DNA of 42,642 nt from Alphaproteobacteria bacterium (GTDB lineage Bacteria > Pseudomonadota > Alphaproteobacteria > CAAHEQ01 > UBA3637): the NCBI GenBank assembly GCA_017647405.1, contig JAGCKR010000067.1:1-42642 (forward strand). Reading direction: 5' to 3'. Shown here one piece after another: positions 1 to 7,800 of the stretch. Under the pieces are notes generated by a model. That model saw only the letters and a program-made list of their open reading frames with translations, was not told where the DNA came from and ran no database searches. Position numbers and translations under genes: made by a program. How positions within the stretch are numbered: position 1 is the stretch's first letter; each line of letters opens with the position of its first letter.

Positions 1-23
1 AAAAATAAAAAATTTTAAAAAAA

Positions 24-410
24 TTAAAATGATAACGGAAATGATGTTTGGATGATTCCGCAATCGATTTGATAGAGCCCATTTTCCCCCTCTGTTTTGT
101 TGCTTGGTTGATTTTTTAGTCTATTAAAAAGAGCATCAGGGGTGTCAACATATGCCTGACATTTTCCGAAGTTTAAAATGGCGTTTTTTGATTTTTTTTC
201 ATTTTCAGTCGGATTAAATGATATCGATGGGGCTTTTTTCAAATTATAATCGGTTGGTATTTTTAAGTTTAATGGATTTTGAAAAAATTTTATTTCAGAT
301 ATGGTTTGATTTTTAGGTGTTGGGAAAAACTCTTGCCCCTTGATATACCATAAAAAGGAAAGTAGAAAAAAAATTACAATAAAAAAAATAAAAAATAATG
401 TTTGTTTCAT
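24..410 (-). CDS. Hypothetical membrane-anchored protein, 128 aa
   Basis: I do not recognise this protein. Residues 1-24 form one strongly hydrophobic helix rich in Phe, Ile and Leu, starting Met-Lys-Gln. This reads as a signal anchor with the remaining ~100 residues outside the membrane. The soluble part is Asn/Lys/Pro-rich and contains two cysteines (in CQAYVD and IDCGII) that could form a disulfide. The ATG at 410 is the only sensible start because it places the hydrophobic helix at the N-terminus. No good Shine-Dalgarno site is visible before it. A possible -10 (TATAAT, 458-463) lies upstream. It is the last of four unknown genes running the same way. That it is real rests on length, the clean anchor and context. 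Confidence 0.6.
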   Translation of the reverse strand: MKQTLFFIFFIVIFFLLSFLWYIKGQEFFPTPKNQTISEIKFFQNPLNLKIPTDYNLKKAPSISFNPTENEKKSKNAILNFGKCQAYVDTPDALFNRLKNQPSNKTEGENGLYQIDCGIIQTSFPLSF

Positions 411-457
411 ATTTTTATGTATACCCGATGAAAGGGTTGTTTGTAAATAAAAAAGGC

Positions 458-486
458 ATATATTATATATTTTTTATCTGGTATGG
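458..486 (-). promoter_or_regulatory. Possible sigma70 promoter for the 128-aa gene
   Basis: On the minus strand TATAAT (458-463) is preceded at 17 bp by TTATCC (481-486), a weak -35. The site lies between two unknown genes and would leave a leader of roughly 40 bases before the ATG at 410. In such AT-rich DNA a TATAAT can occur by chance. Confidence 0.35.
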
Positions 487-496
487 ATAAGTGATT

Positions 497-820
497 TTAT
501 AAGCTTTTTTGATTATTTCTTTTTCTTAATTGGTTAAAAATATCCGGATATTTTTTTGAGCAACAATAATATGCCATCCCAAGTGCAATAGCGGTGCTAT
601 TTCTGAGCAAGGGATGAAATAAAAATTTTTTAATTTTAGATGCTCTTTTTTCTTTTGGGGGTGTTTGATTTGCAAGAGAGGTGATATGAACCTTTTCCTT
701 ATTCCAATATTTAAAAATAAGAGCGCCTTCTTTATTTTTAAAATAGCGAATAAAATCTTTGCGCTGTTTGTTATTTAAACTGTTACTGTTTAAGTTGCTA
801 TCCAATTCTTTTTTGATCAT
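497..820 (-). CDS. Hypothetical protein, 107 aa, one possible membrane segment
   Basis: No family recognised. The N-terminal half is basic and Asn/Lys-rich. Residues ~65-90 (FLFHPLLRNSTAIALGMAYY) are moderately hydrophobic and followed by two adjacent cysteines, so weak membrane association is possible. The open frame extends two codons upstream to a TTG at 826, but the ATG at 820 is the better start. A 25-codon reading frame (894-817) ends in TGA overlapping this ATG as ATGA, which could couple translation. Member of the unknown minus-strand cluster 24-2083. Confidence 0.55.
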   Translation of the reverse strand: MIKKELDSNLNSNSLNNKQRKDFIRYFKNKEGALIFKYWNKEKVHITSLANQTPPKEKRASKIKKFLFHPLLRNSTAIALGMAYYCCSKKYPDIFNQLRKRNNQKSL

Positions 821-922
821 ATCCAAAAACTGGATTGAATAGCTGTATCAATTTTCATTGTTTTTACTCTATAAAGAGATGTTAATAAATTCATTTTGTG
901 TTCTTTTTTATTTAATAATAGA

Positions 923-1597
923 TTATAATCCTTTTTGAAGTTCCTTTAAGGCATTAAATAATGCTTTTTGAACAGATTTTGGTAATCTTGCAGCTCCAGT
1001 TTTGATTTCGTGTGGAGTTAATTTTTTACCACTTTCTATCCAGTTGTTTAAAAGAACGTTTGAGTTTAAAAATAATTCATTTACTTTGTTAATTTGTTTA
1101 TTCGCCGTTAGTGGATTCATGTATTGTCTTTTTTCATTGGCAGTATAGGCAAAATTTCGTTCAACAGGGGCGGTAACTTTTGCACCTAAACGAATAGCCT
1201 TGGCATATAATACGGGATTAATTGAACATTTTGAAATCAGCTCTATAAGTGTTTCTCCGATAGAGGAGGATGCTTGTTGATTTTTTGTTGGGCAGCAACT
1301 TAAATCAACAGCTTGAAGATTAATTAGTTCAGGTGTTTTTTTGATTTTTCTTTCAAATTGAGTGAGGTAAAATGAGATGTCTGATTCAACTCTTTTATAA
1401 GCAATTTGTTTGTTTTCTTCATGAGGTAATGCGTGCACTAATTCGGCTATTTCGGAAAGCATTCCTAATATGTTTTCCGAATCTTGAGAAGCAAATTCTC
1501 TTAATTGTTCAATTTCATAATCGGTCAGTTGATTATGATTCGCATTTTTTAATAATAATTTGTTTATTTCTTTTGATGTCTTCATGCTGTTGCTCAT
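923..1597 (-). CDS. Hypothetical protein, 224 aa, soluble
   Basis: No family recognised. The protein has no signal peptide or membrane segment and looks helical. It is Glu/Lys/Asn-rich, with an N-terminal amphipathic stretch (residues ~5-75) and a C-terminal basic helix ending KALFNALKELQKGL. A Cys-Cys pair (DLSCCPT) lies near residue 100. The ATG at 1597 follows a weakly purine-rich leader. An in-frame ATG four codons later (MKTS) is a possible alternative start. The 96 bp separating it from the upstream gene (1694-2083) contain no clear promoter or terminator, so the two are probably co-transcribed. Confidence 0.6.
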   Translation of the reverse strand: MSNSMKTSKEINKLLLKNANHNQLTDYEIEQLREFASQDSENILGMLSEIAELVHALPHEENKQIAYKRVESDISFYLTQFERKIKKTPELINLQAVDLSCCPTKNQQASSSIGETLIELISKCSINPVLYAKAIRLGAKVTAPVERNFAYTANEKRQYMNPLTANKQINKVNELFLNSNVLLNNWIESGKKLTPHEIKTGAARLPKSVQKALFNALKELQKGL

Positions 1598-1693
1598 TTT
1601 GGTTTAAAAGTTTTTGAAGAAGGTTGTTGTGATAATTTGTTTTTATTTAGAAGTTTTTTAATCCTTGTTTTGTTTGATGGAGTTCTTTTTATT

Positions 1694-2083
1694 TTAACGG
1701 TTATGAGTGTTATCAGTTATTCTGATTGGTTTCTTTTTAAAATACCCCTTTTGTCTGAAAAAAGCAGTTGTATTGTTATACAAAAAATGATGGATAATTC
1801 CTTTTTGTGCTTTTGTTGAAAGCAATCCTTTTTGCAAAGCAAGTAAAGCAATTTTTGGATCTTTATAACAAAGATAAATTCCTTTAAATTTTAAATATTC
1901 ACTCTTCATCATGTTAGTGTTTTCTTTTTTATCCAAATAACTTTGATAATAGCACATTTGACGAAAAGCTTCAGTATGATTTTTATCGATCAAATCCTGA
2001 ACTTGTTTATCTTCTTTTTGATCAAAAAGGTTTTGAAGGTCTTTTAAAATTTCTTCAATACATAATCTTCTTGATTTTGACAT
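1694..2083 (-). CDS. Hypothetical protein, 129 aa, soluble
   Basis: No family recognised. The sequence is highly charged and helical. The N-terminal ~45 residues (LCIEEILKDLQNLFDQKEDKQ) have heptad-like hydrophobic spacing, and the C-terminus is basic. It begins at the ATG at 2083 with AAAGGAT about ten bases upstream as ribosome site. It is the first gene after an ideal promoter (2150-2178) and probably heads the unknown cluster. With the genes downstream it forms a group lacking any recognisable domain. Confidence 0.6.
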   Translation of the reverse strand: MSKSRRLCIEEILKDLQNLFDQKEDKQVQDLIDKNHTEAFRQMCYYQSYLDKKENTNMMKSEYLKFKGIYLCYKDPKIALLALQKGLLSTKAQKGIIHHFLYNNTTAFFRQKGYFKKKPIRITDNTHNR

Positions 2084-2117
2084 TTGTTAAATCCTTTTAT
2101 TAATTTGTTAAACATAA

Positions 2118-2151
2118 ATGCCTCTTTTTTCTATTTTAAAATATGAGGCAT
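2118..2151. promoter_or_regulatory. Inverted repeat around the start site of the 129-aa gene
   Basis: Perfect 7-bp arms, ATGCCTC (2118-2124) and GAGGCAT (2145-2151), are separated by 20 bp of A/T. The right arm overlaps the -10 box of the minus-strand promoter and the left arm falls in the early transcribed region. This geometry suits a repressor operator. There is no T-tract, so it is unlikely to be a terminator. Confidence 0.4.
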
Positions 2152-2178
2152 TATATCATTGTTTTGTAATTATGTCAA
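2150..2178 (-). promoter_or_regulatory. Perfect-consensus sigma70 promoter
   Basis: On the minus strand TTGACA (2173-2178) is followed after exactly 17 bp by TATAAT (2150-2155). The predicted start lies near 2143, leaving a leader of about 60 bases before the ATG at 2083. It sits just downstream of the hsp20 terminator, so it should drive the unknown cluster independently. Confidence 0.8.
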
Positions 2179-2196
2179 TATTTTTATATAAAACAA

Positions 2197-2227
2197 AAAA
2201 GAGCCGTTTTTTATAAAAGGCTCTTTT
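2197..2227 (-). terminator. Rho-independent terminator after hsp20
   Basis: AAAAGAGCC (2197-2205) pairs with GGCTCTTTT (2219-2227) around a 13-base A/T loop. Read on the minus strand it is followed by a T-rich run and lies 20 bases past the hsp20 stop. Confidence 0.8.
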
Positions 2228-2246
2228 GAAATTTGGATTATTAGCT

Positions 2247-2726
2247 TTATTCTTTGATTTTAACTTTTTTAGGGGCTTCTTTTTCATCTGTTTTTTTAGG
2301 GATTGTTATTTTTAATACCCCATTTTTTAAATCAGCTTCAGCTTTTTCAGTTTGGCAATTTTCTGGTAAGGCAATGCATCTGTTTAAAAAACCAAAAGAG
2401 CGTTCTGAAAAATAATAACCGTTTTCACCTGTTTCTTCATGACTGTTTGTTTTTTCGCCACTAATGGTTAAAATACCGTCTTTTGAAATTTGAATATCAA
2501 TATCATTGGCGTCCAGGCCGGCGAGTTCTGCTTCGATTTGAATTTCTTTATCTGTTTCAAAGATATCGATATCCGGATTTAAAATATCATTATCTTGTAA
2601 ATAAGATTGTTTAGCGGGCATTAAATGTTTATCAAAAATACGGTTGATTTCATTTTGAATAGAATCAACTTCCTGACTTCTTTTTTGAAGATATTTTTTT
2701 GTGTAGGGTGTTGTTTTTTGTTTCAT
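2247..2726 (-). CDS. Small heat-shock protein (Hsp20/alpha-crystallin), 159 aa
   Basis: ATP-independent holdase chaperone that binds unfolding proteins in the cytoplasm. The N-terminal ~45 residues are the variable arm. The alpha-crystallin domain follows (about 48-145), recognisable from the pattern FETDKEIQIEAELAGLDAND, then KDGILTISGEK, then a basic GVLKITIPK close. The C-terminal tail ends VKIKE, a V-x-I version of the I-x-I motif used in oligomer assembly. Length is normal for the class A/IbpA-type family. A good ribosome site (AAAGGAG) precedes the ATG at 2726. It lies 81 bp behind the exporter gene with a terminator between, so it is probably made partly by its own signal. I see no convincing sigma32-type promoter. 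Confidence 0.93.
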   Translation of the reverse strand: MKQKTTPYTKKYLQKRSQEVDSIQNEINRIFDKHLMPAKQSYLQDNDILNPDIDIFETDKEIQIEAELAGLDANDIDIQISKDGILTISGEKTNSHEETGENGYYFSERSFGFLNRCIALPENCQTEKAEADLKNGVLKITIPKKTDEKEAPKKVKIKE

Positions 2727-2753
2727 TGTTTTCTCCTTTAAAAATAAAAAAAA

Positions 2754-2778
2754 CGCTTATCAATTTTCAAGATAAGCG
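2754..2778 (-). terminator. Rho-independent terminator between the ABC exporter and hsp20
   Basis: CGCTTATC (2754-2761) and GATAAGCG (2771-2778) form an 8-bp stem with a 9-base loop. On the minus strand a run of T follows. It ends the exporter transcript but also lies in what would be the hsp20 leader if read through. Confidence 0.8.
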
Positions 2779-2807
2779 CTTTTTATTTCCAATCAATGAA
2801 ATATCAA

Positions 2808-4604
2808 CTATTTGTCATCTGTCTTTTTGGATTTAAATTGAGCCATGTAAAGGGCATAATAAGCACCTTTATTTTTAAGCAGAGTTTCATGGTTGCCTTC
2901 CTCAATTAATTTCCCTTCATTGACAACAACAATTTTATCGGCATTTTGAATGGTTGAAAGTCTGTGAGCAATAACAAAAACGGTTCGATCGTTCATTAAA
3001 TTATCAATAGCCTGTTGCACAATGGCTTCTGATTTGTTATCTAAGGCTGAAGTTGCTTCATCCAAGATAACAATCGGGGCGTCTTTTAAGAAGGCTCTTG
3101 CAATGGCAACACGTTGTTTTTGTCCTCCGGAGAGTAAAACGCCACGTTCACCGATTTCTGTATCCAATCCTTTGGGAAGTGACTTAATAAATTCATCCAA
3201 ACAGGCGCTTTGAAGAGCTTTTTCAATTTCGGCATTTGTAGCGTCTGGTTTGCCTAGTAAAATATTGTCTCGGATTGTTCCGGCAAAAAGGAAGTTATCT
3301 TGAAAAACAACGGCGATTTGATTGCGCAAAGATTTTAAAGAAACTTCTTTGATATCTTTTCCGTCAATAAAAATATTTCCATTGGATATTTCATAAAATC
3401 TGGGTAATAAATTAACAAGAGTTGTTTTTCCGCCACCGGAATTTCCAACAAATGCGATTTTTTCACCTTTTTTAATGGTTAGGTTAATGTTATCTAAAAC
3501 CGTTTTTTTGCCATCATAGCTAAATGTGATGTTTTTATATTCTATTTTATTCTGAATTGGTTTTAAACAAGGGGCATTTTCTTTTTCTTCAACGCTCATT
3601 TTCATTTCAAGGAAATCAAAAACGCGCTCAATAGCCATAAATGACATTTGAACGGCTGTGAAGTTTTTGCCGATATTTTTAACTGGTGTATAAAGCATTA
3701 AAAGAGCGGTCATAAAGGCAACAAAGTCACCGCTTGTAATTGTTCCTGATTTGATGAGGTAACTTCCATACCAAATAGTGCCAGCTATACCTAAAGAAAT
3801 GATGATGTGCATCATTGGGGATAACCATGCGGTTTTTTGTGTGTATTTAATTTTAAGTTTAAACATTTGTTTTAACACACTTGAAAATTTTGAACTTTGA
3901 TGATCTTCAAGGTTATATGAAGCAATGGTTTTTAACCCTGAAAAAGTTTCATTGAAAGCTGTTAAAACGGCACCGCCGGCCATAACGGTTGAGTTCATCA
4001 CTTCTTTAATTTTTTTTCTGATTTTAGTCAGCGGATATAAAGCGGAACCTAAAACAATAATAGCGATAATTGCTAATTGCCATGATGTATAAAATAGCAC
4101 AAAAATAAGTGAAAATGAAGAAAATAAACGGGTGGTGAATACTTTTAAGTTATTTAAAAGGCCAGAGCATGCTAAATTTGGATCGCTGTCGCATCTAAAA
4201 ACAACGAATCCGGACGTGTTTTTATCAACAAAAGCAGATTCGCAAGTAACAAGTTTTTTATAAATTTTTTCTTTCACATTGTTGGTTATTTTTCCGCCAA
4301 CCCAAGCATTTAAATAGGAGGCACCATATTCAAGAGCACTTTGGATAATTGTAAAAATAACAATAAATAACGGGATAACATAAAGTGGTAAATTGAAAGG
4401 TGTTTCGCCTCCTTTTTCCATAATGACGGTATCCATAAAAGGTTTTAATGAGAGAGCGATAACGGCATCTAATGAACCAATTGGAATGGTGATGAGTGTG
4501 GCAGCCAATGCTCGAACCCAGAAGGGTTTGATGAATGGCCACATTCTTGTATAGTTCAACACGAAGGCGTTTTTTTTCAATCGTTCTTTAATTTTTTGTT
4601 TCAT
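2808..4604 (-). CDS. ABC exporter, fused permease-ATPase (MsbA/multidrug type), 598 aa
   Basis: Half-transporter that should work as a homodimer in the inner membrane, exporting lipids or amphipathic compounds. The membrane domain covers about residues 25-325 with six helices. The ATPase domain covers about 350-590: Walker A GNSGGGKTT (~389), Q-loop VVFQDNF, signature LSGGQKQR (~492), Walker B IVILDEATSALD, and the switch His in VIAHRLST. A second, closely similar exporter lies at 20323-22101. In this copy the segment after helix 2 reads SGFVVFRCDSDPN where the paralog has SGLIVTRFDSDAN. Substrate cannot be told from sequence; MsbA-like lipid A flipping is possible but not shown. It has its own promoter (4631-4659) and terminator. 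Confidence 0.92.
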   Translation of the reverse strand: MKQKIKERLKKNAFVLNYTRMWPFIKPFWVRALAATLITIPIGSLDAVIALSLKPFMDTVIMEKGGETPFNLPLYVIPLFIVIFTIIQSALEYGASYLNAWVGGKITNNVKEKIYKKLVTCESAFVDKNTSGFVVFRCDSDPNLACSGLLNNLKVFTTRLFSSFSLIFVLFYTSWQLAIIAIIVLGSALYPLTKIRKKIKEVMNSTVMAGGAVLTAFNETFSGLKTIASYNLEDHQSSKFSSVLKQMFKLKIKYTQKTAWLSPMMHIIISLGIAGTIWYGSYLIKSGTITSGDFVAFMTALLMLYTPVKNIGKNFTAVQMSFMAIERVFDFLEMKMSVEEKENAPCLKPIQNKIEYKNITFSYDGKKTVLDNINLTIKKGEKIAFVGNSGGGKTTLVNLLPRFYEISNGNIFIDGKDIKEVSLKSLRNQIAVVFQDNFLFAGTIRDNILLGKPDATNAEIEKALQSACLDEFIKSLPKGLDTEIGERGVLLSGGQKQRVAIARAFLKDAPIVILDEATSALDNKSEAIVQQAIDNLMNDRTVFVIAHRLSTIQNADKIVVVNEGKLIEEGNHETLLKNKGAYYALYMAQFKSKKTDDK

Positions 4605-4630
4605 GTTTTCCTCTAAAAAAATTTTTTTGT

Positions 4631-4659
4631 ATTCTAACTGAAAGGAAAAAATTTGTCAA
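4631..4659 (-). promoter_or_regulatory. Strong sigma70 promoter of the ABC exporter
   Basis: Minus strand TTGACA (4654-4659), 17-bp spacer, TAGAAT (4631-4636). It faces away from the divergent autotransporter gene. The leader is about 20 bases and contains AGAGGAAA as ribosome site. Confidence 0.75.
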
Positions 4660-4810
4660 CTGTCGGATGTATCTTATTGTAATATAAAGTTAAATTTAAA
4701 ATCCGGTTATTCTTTTTTATCTTGATTTACTAAAATCAAAAAAAGAGTTTTTTTTGCTTGTAAATGATAAAAATATGTGTTAGAAAGGAAGAAGCGCTAA
4801 AAGAAACCAT

Positions 4811-7800
4811 GTGGGGGCAAGGGTGAAGAGATTATATTTCTCATTTTCTTTATTTGCTTTTTTTTCGGTGATTTATTCAGCTGATGTTTTTGCAGCTTCG
4901 AATTCTAGTATGCAAACAAAAACGTCAAAAGTGGATTTAACGCCGCTTTTCCCTGATTATTCCTCATCTAATGATATGGATGCCGGTGATGATTATGGTA
5001 TTTTAATTGATCAGTTAGATTCAGCTTTTAATGTAAATATAACAAATGCGGGAAATATCACGGCAAATGATGTTGGTTATGGTATTTGGGGAACGACTTA
5101 CCCAACGCGTGGCGGAAAAGTTTTAATTGTAAACAATGGTTCAATTAAAAATATTCAACTTAAAGAATTTACAGGAACGAATATTATAAGCAAAAAGGGA
5201 ACTGACGGGGATACAAGCCCTGTTCTTTCCGGTAATATTTTGCTTGGAACAGAGTCAAATATTGCTAATTATGATGGAACCGTTAATGCGGATTTAGTTT
5301 CATTTGCTTATAAAGGTCACTTTAATAACGGTGTTGAAACGATTTATTCCGTGGATCCGGAAACAGGAACTGTAAAGTTAACAGATGTTGTTTTGCATGA
5401 GTCAACTCTTCAAGGAGATACGATTCAATTTGGGACTGACGGGTTACTTTCAAATGGGCACTTGGTTAACATAGATAATGTTAAGTTTGGTGAGAATGGT
5501 TCCATTGTTAATGTTGGCGAAAATTATGAATGGTTAGAAGATGTAGATGGAGATGGCGTTGAAGATGGTGGAAACAAAGCCGGACAGGTGATGGATACAT
5601 TTTCAAAATTTAATGCCGAAAATATTGTTATGGGATCGAATGGTAAAATTTCGAATGAAATGGGAACAACATTTGATGCCGGAACCATTCAAATGGGAAC
5701 AGGAGCTTCCATTGTTAATGGCGCTGACTATGCTTTAAAATATGATGCTTTTTTGACATTAACAAGTAAAGAAAAGGTGACCACAACGGTAACTGATGAA
5801 GATGGAAATGAAACAACGAGTGTTGAGGAAAGTTCATCGACGGAGGATTACCAATTAAATGAAGTGCCTCACGGTTCTTCCTTTCATGCTGATAAAATAG
5901 TGTTGGGGGATAACTCAACTATTTTAAACAGAAAAGGAAGCTCATTTACAGGGCATGATATCACTTTTGGGGAGAATGGAAAGTTTGATATTCAAAGTGG
6001 GGCAGTTGAGTTATCCTCTGATGAAAATGATACGACGGCATCTTCTTTAACATTTGGTTCTGGTTCTTCTTTATATGTTAGCAGTGAATTTCAAGAAGAG
6101 GTGACGGAGCCGCAACTTTCTTATTCTGTGGATACTGATGAAAATGCGGGTACTGAAACGGAAAAATGGACAGTTGTTGATGAAGTGATTTTGCCGGAAG
6201 GTGTTTATCTCGGTGAACTTGTTGTTGATAATATCAAAATGGGAAATAATTCCTCGATTGATATTGTTGGAGGAATAGTTGAAACTGGCCTTGTTCAAAT
6301 GGGGGATGGTGCTAATATCTTCATGGATCTTGAGGAGTTTGTTTTTAAGGATTCCATAGAGCCAATGCGTATTTGGGCGCAGTTAAATGCTTCAGAAGGT
6401 ATTTATTTAGGCAACTCTTCGTCATTAAAAGTGATCAATGGTTTTATTGATGCCCCGATTGTTAATTTTTTAGATGATGGTAAGTTTACAACAGCTTCCA
6501 GTTTTTCGATTAATAAGTTAAATATGGGGCAACGTGCAGAAGTTACTGTTGCAGGTGTTTTAAAATCGGATGTAACCTTAGGTTCAAATTCAAATGTATA
6601 TGTCACGAACCCAGTGCCTTTGGATGATCTGGAAGATTTGAAATATTATTATGAAGGTGGTGGTATTCAAGGGTCGTTGAAAAAAGCACCGGGGGCAGAA
6701 AATGTGCACGTGACGGTAAGTTCTTCCGATGATCGTTTTTATACCTTGTTAAAAGGGCAAATTGATGTTGATTCCATTTTGCTTGATCAAGGGCTTTTAG
6801 AACTTGAAGGAAATATTAAAGGGCATATTTCCTTAAATACAGATACGATTTTGCGTTTGACAGGGCGGGATCTTTATATTCATGATCCGGTCACGCGTCT
6901 TGAAGGATCCAGCAACACTACGGTTGAAGTGGCAATGCTCGATCAAGTGCTTTACCAAACAACCAATTGGATGAGCGCTGAAAATCTTCTTTTGTCAAAT
7001 GGTGGTATATCCATTAATAATGCCGTTAATTTTGATAATGTGATTATGGGGGATAACACAACTGTTCGCTTAACCGGAAACTATAAAGTTGGTAATATTC
7101 GGGAAACAAACGGCGATGCTGTTAATACAACGCTTGAAATTGCAGCGGGGTTTGGGAACAGTATTAATTCCAGCGGTTCTATGCATATGGATAGAATTTT
7201 AATTTCAAGCGGTAATTTCAATGTTTTTCATGATATTTATTCATTAACAAAGTCCGGTCCGATAACTATTCCTGTTTCTCCAATTGATGGAATTGAACTG
7301 GGATCGAATGCAACGATGACAACATTTGCCAATGTTTCTGTTAATCAGGTGTTGCGCAATCAGGAATTGATTGATGATTTTAAAGAGGTCGCAAACACAA
7401 CATTAACAGTCAATGCCGATCATTTTCAGGTGTTAAGAAATGTAGATATTGATAATTTGAATATGAATGGCGGTGTTTTTGAGTTTATGAATAAAGATGG
7501 CACAAATGCCGTTAATATTACAAATGACATTAAATTGAAACCTTATTCCGCATTGGCTGGTGCTGGGATTTTAAATATCAGAACAGGGCATTTGGCATTG
7601 CACGAAAATGCTCGTTTAGCTGTTTCTATGCAAGATATTGAAACGCAGCCGATTTCCGAGTTGCATGTGTTATCTTCGGATACGATTATTACGGATTCAA
7701 CTTTGCCATATCAAACGAAAGAATTAACCGTTGAAACAGATTCAAGTGGTTATATTGATGTGCGTGCCAGTGGTGATAAAAATGATAAAATCATTGTTGA

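Noticed and set aside
1372..1819. Plus-strand frames of 81 and 60 codons with hydrophobic residues
   Set aside because: They are antisense to the minus-strand unknown genes or the short gap between them. Phe/Leu richness comes from reading A-rich coding sequence backwards.
2754..2778. RNA thermometer (ROSE-like) in the hsp20 leader
   Set aside because: The hairpin has no pairing with the AAAGGAG ribosome site and has terminator features, so it is better explained as the exporter terminator.
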